Assembly: GCA_002483135.1 (NCBI GenBank)
Contig: DLHI01000005.1
Coordinates: 62,001-126,000 of the forward strand
DNA length: 64,000 nucleotides
Direction: 5' to 3'
Source of the DNA: Hyphomonadaceae bacterium UBA7672
GTDB lineage: Bacteria; Pseudomonadota; Alphaproteobacteria; Caulobacterales; Hyphomonadaceae
Shown here piece after piece: positions 43,709-52,696 of this stretch. Position numbers and translations under genes: made by a program. The notes under the pieces were generated by a model. The model worked only from the letters and a program-made list of their open reading frames with translations, did not search any database and was not told the DNA's origin. How positions within the stretch are numbered: position 1 is the first letter of the stretch; every line of letters begins with the position of its first letter.

Positions 43709-46480
43709 TTGAGCGATACGCCTGATCAAACTGCGCCGGACGGTGGCAATGGCGCCGGCGACATTGCGCCCATTTCCATCACCGCGGAACTGAAGAAGTC
43801 GTATCTCGACTATGCGATGAGCGTCATCGTCAGCCGTGCGCTGCCGGATGTTCGCGATGGCTTGAAGCCGGTTCACCGCCGCATCCTGTTTGCCGCCTAT
43901 GAAGGCGGTTACACGCACGACAAGCCGTTCCGGAAGTCGGCCAACATCGTCGGTGATGTGATCGGCCGCTGGCATCCGCACGGCGACCAGTCGATCTATG
44001 ACGCCCTCGTGCGCATGGCGCAGCCGTTCGCGATGAGTGTGCCGCTGATCGATGGACAGGGAAACTTCGGCTCGATCGACGGCGACCCGCCGGCGGCCAT
44101 GCGTTACACCGAAAGCCGCATGGCGCGGGTGACGGCGAACCTGCTGGACGACATCGACAAGGACACGGTCAATTTCGAGGACAACTATGACGGCTCCCGC
44201 CAGGAGCCGACGGTGCTGCCGGCGAAGTTCCCGAACCTGCTGGTCAACGGCGCGGGCGGCATCGCGGTCGGCATGGCGACCAACATTCCGCCGCACAACC
44301 TGACCGAGATCATCGACGCGACCACTGCGCTGATCGACAATCCCGCCATTGATGACATGGCGCTGCTCGACATCGTGCCGGGGCCTGACTTCCCTACAGG
44401 CGCGCTGATCATCGGCCGGGCGGGTTCGCGCAATGGCCTGATGACGGGGCGCGGCTCTGTCATCATGCGCTCGAGGACGGATATCGAGACGACCAAGGCC
44501 GGGCGCGAGGCGATCATCGTCACCGAGGTACCCTACCAGGTGAACAAGGCCACGATGGTCGAGAAGATCGCCGAACTGGTGCGCGAGAAGCGGATCGAGG
44601 GCATTTCGGACCTGCGCGACGAAAGCGACCGCAACGGGATTCGCGTCGTGATCGAGATCAAGCGCGACTCCTCTGCCGACATCGTGCTCAACAACCTGTT
44701 CCGCCTGACGCCGATGCAGACATCGTTCGGCGTTAACATGCTGGCGCTTAATGGCGGCCGACCGGAACTGATGACGCTGCGTGGTATGTTGCAGGCGTTC
44801 ATCCGCTTCCGCGAGGAAGTGGTGGCGCGGCGCACCAAGTTCGAGCTGAACAAGGCGCGCGACCGTGCTCACGTATTGATCGGCCTCGCGCTTGCTGTCG
44901 CCAACATCGACGAGATCATCCGGATAATCAGATATTCGGCGGACCCGGAATCGGCCCGCATCGCATTGCTCGAGAAGCCCTGGCCGGCGATGGACATGGC
45001 TCCGTTGATCGGCCTGATCGCCGACCGTCGCACGGTGTTCAACGACAAGGGCGAGATCAAGCTGTCGGACGAGCAGGCGCGCGCCATACTCGCGCTGCAG
45101 CTGTCCCGCCTGACCAATCTCGGCCGCGATGAGATCGGCAAGGAGGCGTCGGGCCTCGCCGAGAAGATCAAGGACCTGCTCGCCATCCTGGCGTCGCGCG
45201 CCCGCGTGCTCGACATCATCAAGGGTGAACTGACCGAAGTGCGCGAGAAGTTCGGCAAGCCGCGCCGTTCGGAGTTCATCGAGGCAGACCTCGATCTTGA
45301 AGACGAAGCCTTCATCGAGAAGGAAGACATGGTCGTCATGGTCACCCATGGCGGCTATGTGAAGCGTACGGCGCTTTCGGCCTATCGCACCCAGAACAGG
45401 GGCGGGAAGGGGCGCGGGGGTATGGAAACCAAGGAGCACGATTTTGTCGTCCGCCTGTTCGCAGCCGACACGCACACCGAGATCCTGTTCTTCTCCTCGA
45501 CGGGCATGGCCTACAAGCAGAAGGTCTGGCGTCTGCCGCTGGGCGCGCCCAATGCGCGTGGCAAGGCGCTGATCAACATCCTGCCGCTGAAGGAAGGCGA
45601 GCGGATCACGTCCGTCATGCCGCTGCCGCAGGATGAGGAAGCGCGGGCCAAGCTCAACATCATGTTCGCAACCAAGTCGGGCGGTGTGCGGCGCAACCTG
45701 CTGACGGACTTCCTGTCGGTGAACCGCGCCGGCAAGATTGCCATGAAACTGGAAGACGAGGCCGACGCCATTGTCGACGTGCAACTGTGCGCACCAGAAG
45801 ACGATGTGCTGCTGACGACGGCCCTGGGCCAGTGCATTCGTTTCTCTGTCGATGATGTGCGCGTGTTCACTGGCCGGACATCTACAGGCGTTCGCGGTAT
45901 TCGGCTGGGGGCTGGCGACTCGCTGATCGCAATGAGCGTGCTTGGACAGATCGACGTGACGCCGGCAGAGGCGCGCGCCTATCTCAAGCGGGCGAATGCG
46001 ATGCGGCGCGCGGAGGGCGAGGAAGCGGCCGAAGAGGTCGATAGCGACGAAGGCGATGAAGCCGCGCCAGCCGTCGACGCCGAAGGTAATGGCGAAGTGG
46101 AGCTGAGCGACGAGCGTTTCGCGCAACTGCAGAAGGCCGAACAGTTCATCCTTACGCTGACGGAAGAAGGTATGGGCAAGCGTGCGACCGCGTTCGACTA
46201 TCGTCGCACCGGGCGGGGTGGAAAGGGTCTCATCGCGCACCGCCTGCCTAAGGACGGAAAGCTGGTTGCTTCCTTCCCCGTAGGCGAAGCGGACGAAATC
46301 ATGGTGGTGACAGATGCGGGGCAGTTGATACGCTGCGCCGTAGATCAGATCCGCATTGCGGGTCGGGCGACGCAGGGTGTTCGCGTGCTGAGGGTGGCGG
46401 CAGGCGAGCGGGTCGTTTCCGTTGAGAGGCTGGAGGACCAGAGCGGTGACGAGACGGCCGGAAAGACGGGCGGCGGGTGA
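43709..46480 (+). CDS. gyrA: DNA gyrase subunit A
   Basis: 923 residues, starting at a TTG (43709); no ATG precedes the conserved domain. ELKKSYLDYAMSVIVSRALP and GLKPVHRRILFAAYEGGYTH open the breakage-reunion domain; Tyr133 in AAMRYTE is catalytic. The resistance-determining stretch is HPHGDQSIYDALV, with Gln94 at the Ser83 position of E. coli. The GyrA box is QNRGGKGRGG. An acidic insertion of about 40 residues (GEEAAEEVDSDEGDEAAP) interrupts the C-terminal beta-pinwheel, and the C-terminus is Gly-rich. The weak start may tune expression. Confidence 0.96.
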   Translation: MSDTPDQTAPDGGNGAGDIAPISITAELKKSYLDYAMSVIVSRALPDVRDGLKPVHRRILFAAYEGGYTHDKPFRKSANIVGDVIGRWHPHGDQSIYDALVRMAQPFAMSVPLIDGQGNFGSIDGDPPAAMRYTESRMARVTANLLDDIDKDTVNFEDNYDGSRQEPTVLPAKFPNLLVNGAGGIAVGMATNIPPHNLTEIIDATTALIDNPAIDDMALLDIVPGPDFPTGALIIGRAGSRNGLMTGRGSVIMRSRTDIETTKAGREAIIVTEVPYQVNKATMVEKIAELVREKRIEGISDLRDESDRNGIRVVIEIKRDSSADIVLNNLFRLTPMQTSFGVNMLALNGGRPELMTLRGMLQAFIRFREEVVARRTKFELNKARDRAHVLIGLALAVANIDEIIRIIRYSADPESARIALLEKPWPAMDMAPLIGLIADRRTVFNDKGEIKLSDEQARAILALQLSRLTNLGRDEIGKEASGLAEKIKDLLAILASRARVLDIIKGELTEVREKFGKPRRSEFIEADLDLEDEAFIEKEDMVVMVTHGGYVKRTALSAYRTQNRGGKGRGGMETKEHDFVVRLFAADTHTEILFFSSTGMAYKQKVWRLPLGAPNARGKALINILPLKEGERITSVMPLPQDEEARAKLNIMFATKSGGVRRNLLTDFLSVNRAGKIAMKLEDEADAIVDVQLCAPEDDVLLTTALGQCIRFSVDDVRVFTGRTSTGVRGIRLGAGDSLIAMSVLGQIDVTPAEARAYLKRANAMRRAEGEEAAEEVDSDEGDEAAPAVDAEGNGEVELSDERFAQLQKAEQFILTLTEEGMGKRATAFDYRRTGRGGKGLIAHRLPKDGKLVASFPVGEADEIMVVTDAGQLIRCAVDQIRIAGRATQGVRVLRVAAGERVVSVERLEDQSGDETAGKTGGG

Positions 46481-46490
46481 ACCGCGTCCA

Positions 46491-47030
46491 GTGCGCGGGG
46501 CGGCTGCAGGACGGGCTGCCACTGTCGGCCGGGCGATAAAGCGTATCGGGCTTTATCCCGGCACGTTCGATCCCATCACAAATGGTCACCTCGACATTAT
46601 CGGCCGGGCCGTGAAGCTGGTCGACAAGTTGATTATTGGCGTCGCGATCAATGAGGGGAAAGGCCCGCTTTTCTCGCTTGAAGAGCGAACGCAGATGGTT
46701 CTGGCCGAGGCGCGCAAGCTGGCCGGCTCGACCGAGATCGAGGCGCGGCCATTCGACACCCTGCTGATGCATTTTGCTGAGGAATGCGGGGCGCAGATGA
46801 TCATACGCGGTCTGCGGGCCGTGTCGGATTTCGAGTACGAGTTCCAGATGGTCGCCATGAACCAGCGGATGAACAACGAAATCGAGACCGTGTTCCTGAT
46901 GGCGGATCCACATCACCAGGCCGTGTCGTCCCGACTGGTAAAAGAGATTGCGCGTCTGGGCGGCCAGTCCCAGCTTTTCGTGCCGGCAGCCGTGCACGAA
47001 AAGCTGATGGCAAAGTACAAGCGCAAGTAG
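46491..47030 (+). CDS. coaD: Phosphopantetheine adenylyltransferase
   Basis: About 179 residues from a GTG at 46491, ten bases after the gyrA stop. KRIGLYPGTFDPITNGHLDI has the nucleotidyltransferase T/HxGH site and VSSRLVKEI the second nucleotide motif. Catalyses the fourth step of CoA synthesis. The family normally begins just before KRIG, but no ATG, GTG or TTG is placed there, so the extra ~16 residues or another start are possible. Start uncertain; identity is not. Confidence 0.93.
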   Translation: MRGAAAGRAATVGRAIKRIGLYPGTFDPITNGHLDIIGRAVKLVDKLIIGVAINEGKGPLFSLEERTQMVLAEARKLAGSTEIEARPFDTLLMHFAEECGAQMIIRGLRAVSDFEYEFQMVAMNQRMNNEIETVFLMADPHHQAVSSRLVKEIARLGGQSQLFVPAAVHEKLMAKYKRK

Positions 47031-47066
47031 CGCGGAGCTCCGCAGACAACAGGACGAGCGATAGAC

Positions 47067-47942
47067 GTGACCACGCTGGCCAGCGCAATCCGCAAGCATG
47101 CGCCACGTCGCGTGGTTCGCTTCCTGCGCGGCGCGAAAGGGTTTGGCCGGCGCGTTGCATGCGATGTCGCCGACCTGCGGGAAAAGTTGTCCGGCCGGGC
47201 GCAGCCGCTGACGCCGCCACGAAGGATGTGGGAACTGGTCGGTGGCGGGGATGCAGATTTCCACTCGCTAGGCCAGAGCCAGGTGAAGCTGCTGAAGGCG
47301 CACGGGTTGCAGCCGTATCACCAGGTGCTGGACGTGGGTTCGGGCATCGGGCGTTTGGCGTCGCCGCTGACGCAGTACCTGAAAGCGCCCGGCGGATTCG
47401 ATGGTGTCGAGATCATCCCCGAGGCCGTGAGTTGGTGCCAGCGCGTGATCACGTCTGCCTGTCCGACGTTCCGCTTCCATAGGGCGGATGTGCGAAACGA
47501 CCGCTACAATCCCGCCGGGCGGACGCCCGCCAGCAGCTATGTCTTTCCGTTTGCGGACGAAACGTTCGATTTTGTGTTCCTGGGATCTGTGTTCACTCAC
47601 ATGTATGCGCCCGACATGCGGAACTATTTTTCCGAGATCGTGCGAGTGATGAAGCCCGGCGGGACGTGTGTGATAAGCTACTACCTACTGGACGTGGCGA
47701 GGCGCCAGCAGCCGGCGGCGCCCGGATCGGCGCTGCGGTTCGACACAGCGCTGGACGGCTGCTGGTGCGCTTTTCCGGACTTGCCGGAAGCGGCGATCGC
47801 ATTCGAGCGGCGTATCGTCGAACAGCTGTACGAAGCGTCCGGGATGCGAATCTTGGAGCTGATCCGGGGGAACTGGGACAGTTCCGGCCGGCAGGACCAG
47901 GACATAGTGATTGCCGTGAAACAAAGCCTGACCGGCAGTTGA
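47067..47942 (+). CDS. Class I SAM-dependent methyltransferase
   Basis: 291 residues from a GTG at 47067. A basic N-terminal region (about 1-30) precedes the Rossmann fold: motif I VLDVGSGIGRLASPL, motif II near GVEIIPEAVSWCQ, and a motif IV/V stretch FDFVFLGSVFTHM then IVRVMKPGGTCVIS. The style is like ubiE/type 11 or glycan-modifying methyltransferases. The substrate is unknown. It lies between coaD and two cyclophilin genes on the same strand. Confidence 0.85.
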   Translation: MTTLASAIRKHAPRRVVRFLRGAKGFGRRVACDVADLREKLSGRAQPLTPPRRMWELVGGGDADFHSLGQSQVKLLKAHGLQPYHQVLDVGSGIGRLASPLTQYLKAPGGFDGVEIIPEAVSWCQRVITSACPTFRFHRADVRNDRYNPAGRTPASSYVFPFADETFDFVFLGSVFTHMYAPDMRNYFSEIVRVMKPGGTCVISYYLLDVARRQQPAAPGSALRFDTALDGCWCAFPDLPEAAIAFERRIVEQLYEASGMRILELIRGNWDSSGRQDQDIVIAVKQSLTGS

Positions 47943-48034
47943 CAGGGCCGCTGGGGAAAGTGATTGCACCAACCGCAGGATCGGTCGATCAATGCCCTGG
48001 ATCCCACGGTGGGGATGGCAGCAAGGCAGGCACT

Positions 48035-48928
48035 ATGCTTCGTAGGTTGGTGATGGCAACGACGGCCCTTGTGCTGTCGGCAGCGGCGCTATCGGGGCCA
48101 GCGCAAGCGGGGCCGGCGGACGACCCCGCCAACTGGCGTAAAGTCGACGCCGAAAATCTCCTGCAGTTCACGGTGAACGGCAAGGAGATCCTGATCGAGC
48201 TGCGCCCGGATATCGCGCCGGTGCATGTGGCGCAGGTGCGCAAGATCGTGCGTGATGGGAACTACGACAAGACGCCGTTCCATCGCGTGATCGACAAGTT
48301 CATGGCGCAGGGTGGCGACGTCTATTCCGTGTATCAGGTTTATCCGCGCTATCCGAACATGCCGGGCGAGTTCAACTGGCAGCGCGATCCGTCCGTGCAG
48401 AAGGTGCAGTGGTTCGGGTTGACGCCGCAGGGCGACAAGATCGGCTATCTGGACGGCTTCATTGTCCAGGGCCAGCCGGATGAAGTCGCGATGATTTCCG
48501 ATCCGCCTGTCGCGAGGACCTGGGCCATCCATTGCCAGGGCATTGCCTCGATGGCGCGTTCGCGTTCGCCGGACAGCGCCTCGACCGAGTTCTACCTGAT
48601 GCGCGCGCCGCGCGTGGGTCCCGACTCTCCACTCGACAAGAACTACACCGTGTGGGGCCGCGCGCTGACCGGGTTGGATACGATCCTCGGCATCAAGCTG
48701 GGTCCGCCTGAAAATGATGGCCGGTTCGTGAACAACAATCAGGCCGACAAGCTGACCAAGGCGATGATCGCCGCCGACATTCCTGAGGCCAAGCGTCCTA
48801 CCGTCTATGTAAGGCGGACGGACGGGCCCGAGTTTGCCGCAACGCTCGCCGCCATTGCGATCAACGATCCGATCCAAGCGTGCGCGCTCCCTCCCGTAGA
48901 CGTCATTGTAGAAAGGCCGACCCCATGA
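48035..48928 (+). CDS. Exported cyclophilin-type peptidyl-prolyl isomerase
   Basis: 297 residues, with a signal peptide to about residue 25 (LSAAALSGPAQAG). The cyclophilin domain shows DKTPFHRVIDKFMAQGGDV, and later IASMARSRSPDSASTEFYLM and NYTVWGRALTGLDTI. Between them an insertion of roughly 60 residues (VYPRYPNMPGEFNWQRD..., LDGFIVQGQPDEVAM) enlarges the domain well past the usual ~160. It likely folds periplasmic proteins. Its TGA overlaps the next gene's ATG. Confidence 0.9.
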   Translation: MLRRLVMATTALVLSAAALSGPAQAGPADDPANWRKVDAENLLQFTVNGKEILIELRPDIAPVHVAQVRKIVRDGNYDKTPFHRVIDKFMAQGGDVYSVYQVYPRYPNMPGEFNWQRDPSVQKVQWFGLTPQGDKIGYLDGFIVQGQPDEVAMISDPPVARTWAIHCQGIASMARSRSPDSASTEFYLMRAPRVGPDSPLDKNYTVWGRALTGLDTILGIKLGPPENDGRFVNNNQADKLTKAMIAADIPEAKRPTVYVRRTDGPEFAATLAAIAINDPIQACALPPVDVIVERPTP

Positions 48929-49392
48929 GCTCCGACAAAGAGAACACTCTCATCCTCAATCTCGACACGGGGGCGGTGACGATTGAGCTACTGGCGGACA
49001 AGGCGCCGGGCCATGTCGAGCGTATCAAGGAACTGGCGCGGGAAGGGTTCTATGATGGCGTGGTGTTCCACCGCGTGATCGATGGGTTCATGGCGCAGGG
49101 CGGCGATCCGACTGGCACGGGCATGGGCGGCTCCAAGAAGTCGAACCTGCGTGCGGAGTTCAACGATGTGAGCCACCAGCGCGGCATTTGCTCCATGGCG
49201 CGCTCGAACGATCCGAACTCGGCCAACAGCCAGTTCTTCATCTGCCTTGATGACGCGTCCTTCCTCGATCGCAAGTACACCGCGTGGGGCAAGGTCATCA
49301 GCGGTATGGACGCAGTCGACGCCCTGCCGAAAGGCGAGCCGCCGAAGAAGCCGGGCAAGATTATCTCTGCGAAGGTCGCAGCCGACGTCTGA
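48925..49392 (+). CDS. ppiB: Cytoplasmic cyclophilin-type peptidyl-prolyl isomerase
   Basis: 155 residues with no signal peptide: the compact cyclophilin core. GFYDGVVFHRVIDGFMAQGG contains the catalytic Arg, and GICSMARSNDPNSANSQFFI plus FLDRKYTAWGKVISGMDAVD complete the active site. It starts four bases inside the exported paralogue (ATGA). The pair gives one copy outside and one inside the cytoplasm from a single transcript. Confidence 0.95.
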   Translation: MSSDKENTLILNLDTGAVTIELLADKAPGHVERIKELAREGFYDGVVFHRVIDGFMAQGGDPTGTGMGGSKKSNLRAEFNDVSHQRGICSMARSNDPNSANSQFFICLDDASFLDRKYTAWGKVISGMDAVDALPKGEPPKKPGKIISAKVAADV

Positions 49393-49473
49393 AAGTCGCG
49401 GGCGGCTCAACTGGCCCAACCGGTGTTTGTGCGGTAACGCAGAGCCGAGTTGCGATTCTGCTGCAGGTCGCCG

Positions 49474-50154
49474 ATGACCAGACGCCCCATCGAAAAACCT
49501 GTCGTGATCCGGCCAAAGTCCGGGTTGCTGACGGCATTGCGAAACTGGTTCTTCGCGGGACTGGTGGTGGCGGCGCCGATTGGCATCACGTTCTGGCTGG
49601 TGTGGAGCTTTGTCGTCTTCGTTGATGGCGCTGTGACGCCATGGCTGCCGACCGCGTGGGATCCCGAGAACTGGCTTGGTTTCCCACTGCCAGGCCTGGG
49701 CATCATTATCGTCGTGGTGGGTCTGACCCTGCTGGGCGCCATCGTCGCGAACCTGTTCGGCCGGACGATGGTGCGGGTCGGGGAGTTGATTCTCGCGCGC
49801 GTGCCGCTGGTGCGGTCGATCTATTCCGTGATCAAGCAGGTGGTCGAGACGCTGGCCTCGAATGATTCATCCTCGTTCAAGCAGGCTGTGCTGGTGGAGT
49901 ATCCTGGCAAGGGACTGTGGGTGATCGGTTTTGTGACCAGCAGCAACCCAGATCCGGAAATTGCGCGGGGCCTGCCTGACGTGATTGGCGTGCTGGTGCC
50001 AAGTTCACCCAACCCGGCGATGGGGCAGCTGGTGTTCGTTACGCCTGAGCGCATTCGGCCGTTGGAGATGTCGGTCGAGAAGGCTGCCAAGCTTGTGATC
50101 TCGTTCGGCATACGGAGCGCGGACCAGATCGAGGCGGGCATGAGCGGCAAGTAG
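49474..50154 (+). CDS. DUF502 membrane protein
   Basis: 226 residues. Two hydrophobic spans at about 24-50 and 72-100 (GLVVAAPIGITFWLVWSFVV; GLGIIIVVVGLTLLGAIVAN) are followed by the DUF502 core: LVRSIYSVIKQVVETLA, YPGKGLWVIGFVTSS and LVPSSPNPAMGQLVFVTPER. The plant LCV-like members share this fold; the bacterial role is unknown. An ATG at 49474 is used; an upstream TTG exists. It converges on recG with a 2-bp gap. Confidence 0.9.
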   Translation: MTRRPIEKPVVIRPKSGLLTALRNWFFAGLVVAAPIGITFWLVWSFVVFVDGAVTPWLPTAWDPENWLGFPLPGLGIIIVVVGLTLLGAIVANLFGRTMVRVGELILARVPLVRSIYSVIKQVVETLASNDSSSFKQAVLVEYPGKGLWVIGFVTSSNPDPEIARGLPDVIGVLVPSSPNPAMGQLVFVTPERIRPLEMSVEKAAKLVISFGIRSADQIEAGMSGK

Positions 50155-50156
50155 TG

Positions 50157-52238
50157 TTAGCTATCTTCTGGCTCGCTGATCTGGGTGGCGATGCGGGGTG
50201 CGAACAAGTCGCGCGCGAGCAGTACGGCCTTGCCACGCGGACCGGCGAGCGTTGGATCTCCCGTCAGAACTGATTTGGCATCCGTGCGAGCGATCTCGAT
50301 CAGGTTCGAGTCCTGCGTGAGATCAAGCACGCGGAAGGTAGGCAGTCCCGACTGGCGCAGGCCAAGCACGTCGCCAGGGCCACGCAGGCGATAGTCGGCT
50401 TCAGCAATCTCGAAACCGTCGGTGGTCTTGCGTAGCGTATCGAGGCGTTCCTTGGCGCCTTCGGTAAGCGGGGCCTGGTAAACCAGGAGGCAGCTTGAGG
50501 CCTTCTCGCCGCGGCCGACGCGTCCACGCAGCTGATGAAGCTGCGCCAGGCCAAAGCGTTCGGCATGCTCGATCACAATGATGGTGGCTTCGGGAACGTC
50601 GACGCCGACTTCGATAACGGTGGTGGCGACAAGCACGCGTGCGTCGCCATTGCGCAGTTTTTCCAGCGCGGTGTCGCGATCCGGACCGGGCATGCGACCG
50701 TGGACCAGTTCGACCGGCGCTTTCACGAAGCCGGCGAGAATATCGCGGCGAGCAATCGCGGAGGCGTCGCCGGCGTCTTCGGAATCGACTGCCGGACAGA
50801 TCCAGAAGGCGCGCTCCCCGCGATCGACAGCGCGCGAAACGGCGTTGATGACTTCGTCGATGCGCGTGTCGGGAACGGCAGCGGTGACGACTTCCTGGCG
50901 GTTGGCGGGCTTTTCGCGAATGACGGAGATATCGAGGTCGCCATGGACGGCCAGCGCCATGGTGCGCGGAATGGGCGTGGCGCTCATCACCAGCATGTGG
51001 GGGCTTGCGCCTTTCGATGTCAGGCGCAGGCGGTCCGCGACGCCGAAGCGGTGTTGCTCGTCGATCACCACGAGGGCGAGGTCGGGTAGATCAACGTCGG
51101 ACTGGTAGAGCGCCTGCGTACCGGAGATGACCTGGACTTTGCCTGATCGGATATCGGCCAGGATCGCCTCGCGGCCGGCGCCCTTGTCGCGGCCGGTCAG
51201 TGCGACAGTGCGGATACCAGCCGGGGCGAGGAAACGGCCGATGGCGTCCGCCTGCTGGCGCGCGAGCACTTCGGTTGGCGACATCAGGGCGGTGATGCCG
51301 CCTGTGGCGGCGGCCTGCGCGGCGGCGAGGGCGGCGACCAGCGTTTTGCCCGAACCGACATCGCCCTGGATCATCCGGCGCATCGGGGCGGGACGGCCCA
51401 TGTCGATGGCCACATCCTTGTAGGCGTCCATCTGGCCACGCGTCGGCGTGAAGGGCAGCGCCTCGACGATTGTCTTCTCCACGCCGACAGCACGGGGGAT
51501 GGGCCACGCGCGGCGGCGTTCGCGGGCGAGGCGGGCCTGACCCATGGCGAGTTCGCGCGCGAGGGCTTCGTCGTAGGCCAGGCGCTGGCGCGCCACTTCG
51601 AAGCCGTCGGGGTCGTAAACCTTGGGTTGGTGGAGTCGCAGCAGGGCCTGCTTGAAGGCGGGCCAGCGGTTCCTGGCGAGAAGATGGGGATCAATCCACT
51701 CGTCGAGTTCGGGAACACCGTCGAGAGCAGCGGCCATGAACTTGCGCAGCTGCTTAGCCGTGATGTTGGCCGTCATCGGATAGACTGGTTCGACCTCGGG
51801 GAGCTCGTCGTCCTTGTCCGGCGTGACGACGTGGTCGGGGTGAACAATCTGGCGACCTCCCTGATAGTCGCCGATCTTGCCGGACGCGATAATCGTCTCT
51901 CCGATCTTGAAGGTCTTTTCCAGCCACTGACGGTTTGCGTGGAAGTAGGAGAGCGTGATGAAGCCCGTGTCGTCGCGCAGGCGGACCTTGGCCGGAAACT
52001 TCGCGCGGGCGTGTTCCAGCTTATCGACGACGCCAGTGATGGTGGCGATCTCGCCGACCTGGACGGAGTCGAAGGTGGCGCGGTTACGGCGGTCGATCCA
52101 GCTTGTGGGCAGGTGGAAGAGGAGGTCGAGGATCGTCTCGCCGTCGATCAGCCGGGCGAGGAGGGGACGTACTTTCGGGCCGACGCCGGGCAGGCTGCCT
52201 ATGTCGGCGTAGAAGGGATAGAGGACCGGATCGCGCAT
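50157..52238 (-). CDS. recG: ATP-dependent DNA helicase RecG
   Basis: 693 residues. The N-terminal wedge/OB domain (about 50-170) binds branched DNA. The helicase has Walker A GDVGSGKTLVAAL, Walker B DEQHRFGV, motif III SATPIPRT and C-terminal motif VI (HQLRGRVGRG). It remodels stalled forks and Holliday junctions. It is divergent from sdhE across ~85 bp, the arrangement seen in many alphaproteobacteria together with mfd. Confidence 0.97.
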   Translation of the reverse strand: MRDPVLYPFYADIGSLPGVGPKVRPLLARLIDGETILDLLFHLPTSWIDRRNRATFDSVQVGEIATITGVVDKLEHARAKFPAKVRLRDDTGFITLSYFHANRQWLEKTFKIGETIIASGKIGDYQGGRQIVHPDHVVTPDKDDELPEVEPVYPMTANITAKQLRKFMAAALDGVPELDEWIDPHLLARNRWPAFKQALLRLHQPKVYDPDGFEVARQRLAYDEALARELAMGQARLARERRRAWPIPRAVGVEKTIVEALPFTPTRGQMDAYKDVAIDMGRPAPMRRMIQGDVGSGKTLVAALAAAQAAATGGITALMSPTEVLARQQADAIGRFLAPAGIRTVALTGRDKGAGREAILADIRSGKVQVISGTQALYQSDVDLPDLALVVIDEQHRFGVADRLRLTSKGASPHMLVMSATPIPRTMALAVHGDLDISVIREKPANRQEVVTAAVPDTRIDEVINAVSRAVDRGERAFWICPAVDSEDAGDASAIARRDILAGFVKAPVELVHGRMPGPDRDTALEKLRNGDARVLVATTVIEVGVDVPEATIIVIEHAERFGLAQLHQLRGRVGRGEKASSCLLVYQAPLTEGAKERLDTLRKTTDGFEIAEADYRLRGPGDVLGLRQSGLPTFRVLDLTQDSNLIEIARTDAKSVLTGDPTLAGPRGKAVLLARDLFAPRIATQISEPEDS

Positions 52239-52325
52239 GCAGTTTCGATGTTAACCGGTTTGCTGGAAGCGCAATAGACATGGCGGACACTGGCGCGACC
52301 CATGGCTGGGAGGTAGACCCCCCGC

Positions 52326-52592
52326 ATGAGCGATATTGAGACGCGACGGCGAAAGCTGAAGTTCAGGTCGGACCGGCGTGGATTCCGAGAGCTGGACCTT
52401 TATATGCAGCAGTTCACAGATGCGCACCTGCAGAGGTTCGACGCGCGCCAGCTGGATGAATTCGAGCGGGTTCTCGATATCCCGGACCAGTTCGTTTTCG
52501 ACTGGATCATGGGACGTGGCGAACCGGCGCCGGAACAGAAGTCGGAAGTTCTCGACCTGCTGCTTTCATTCCGGTATGCCGCGCCTAGATAG
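52326..52592 (+). CDS. sdhE: Succinate dehydrogenase assembly factor SdhE
   Basis: 88 residues. KFRSDRRGFRELDLYMQQF carries the RGxxE flavinylation motif of the SdhE/SDH5 family (DUF339). DFERV-like helices follow (LDEFERVLDIPDQFVFDWIM). It promotes covalent FAD attachment to SdhA. It sits between recG and mfd, a conserved position. Confidence 0.94.
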   Translation: MSDIETRRRKLKFRSDRRGFRELDLYMQQFTDAHLQRFDARQLDEFERVLDIPDQFVFDWIMGRGEPAPEQKSEVLDLLLSFRYAAPR

Positions 52593-52696
52593 ATGAGGGG
52601 CCGCCCTGGGGCGACCCGAACGTCGTTGATCGATCGTGCGAACCTGACGCTCAGCGAGGCGTCCGGGCCTTCGAGCTATTTGTGCGTGAGTGACTG

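Noticed and set aside
43598..46522. Very long open frame opposite gyrA
   Set aside because: It is a GC-rich shadow of gyrA; its protein is Arg/His-rich with no domain character.
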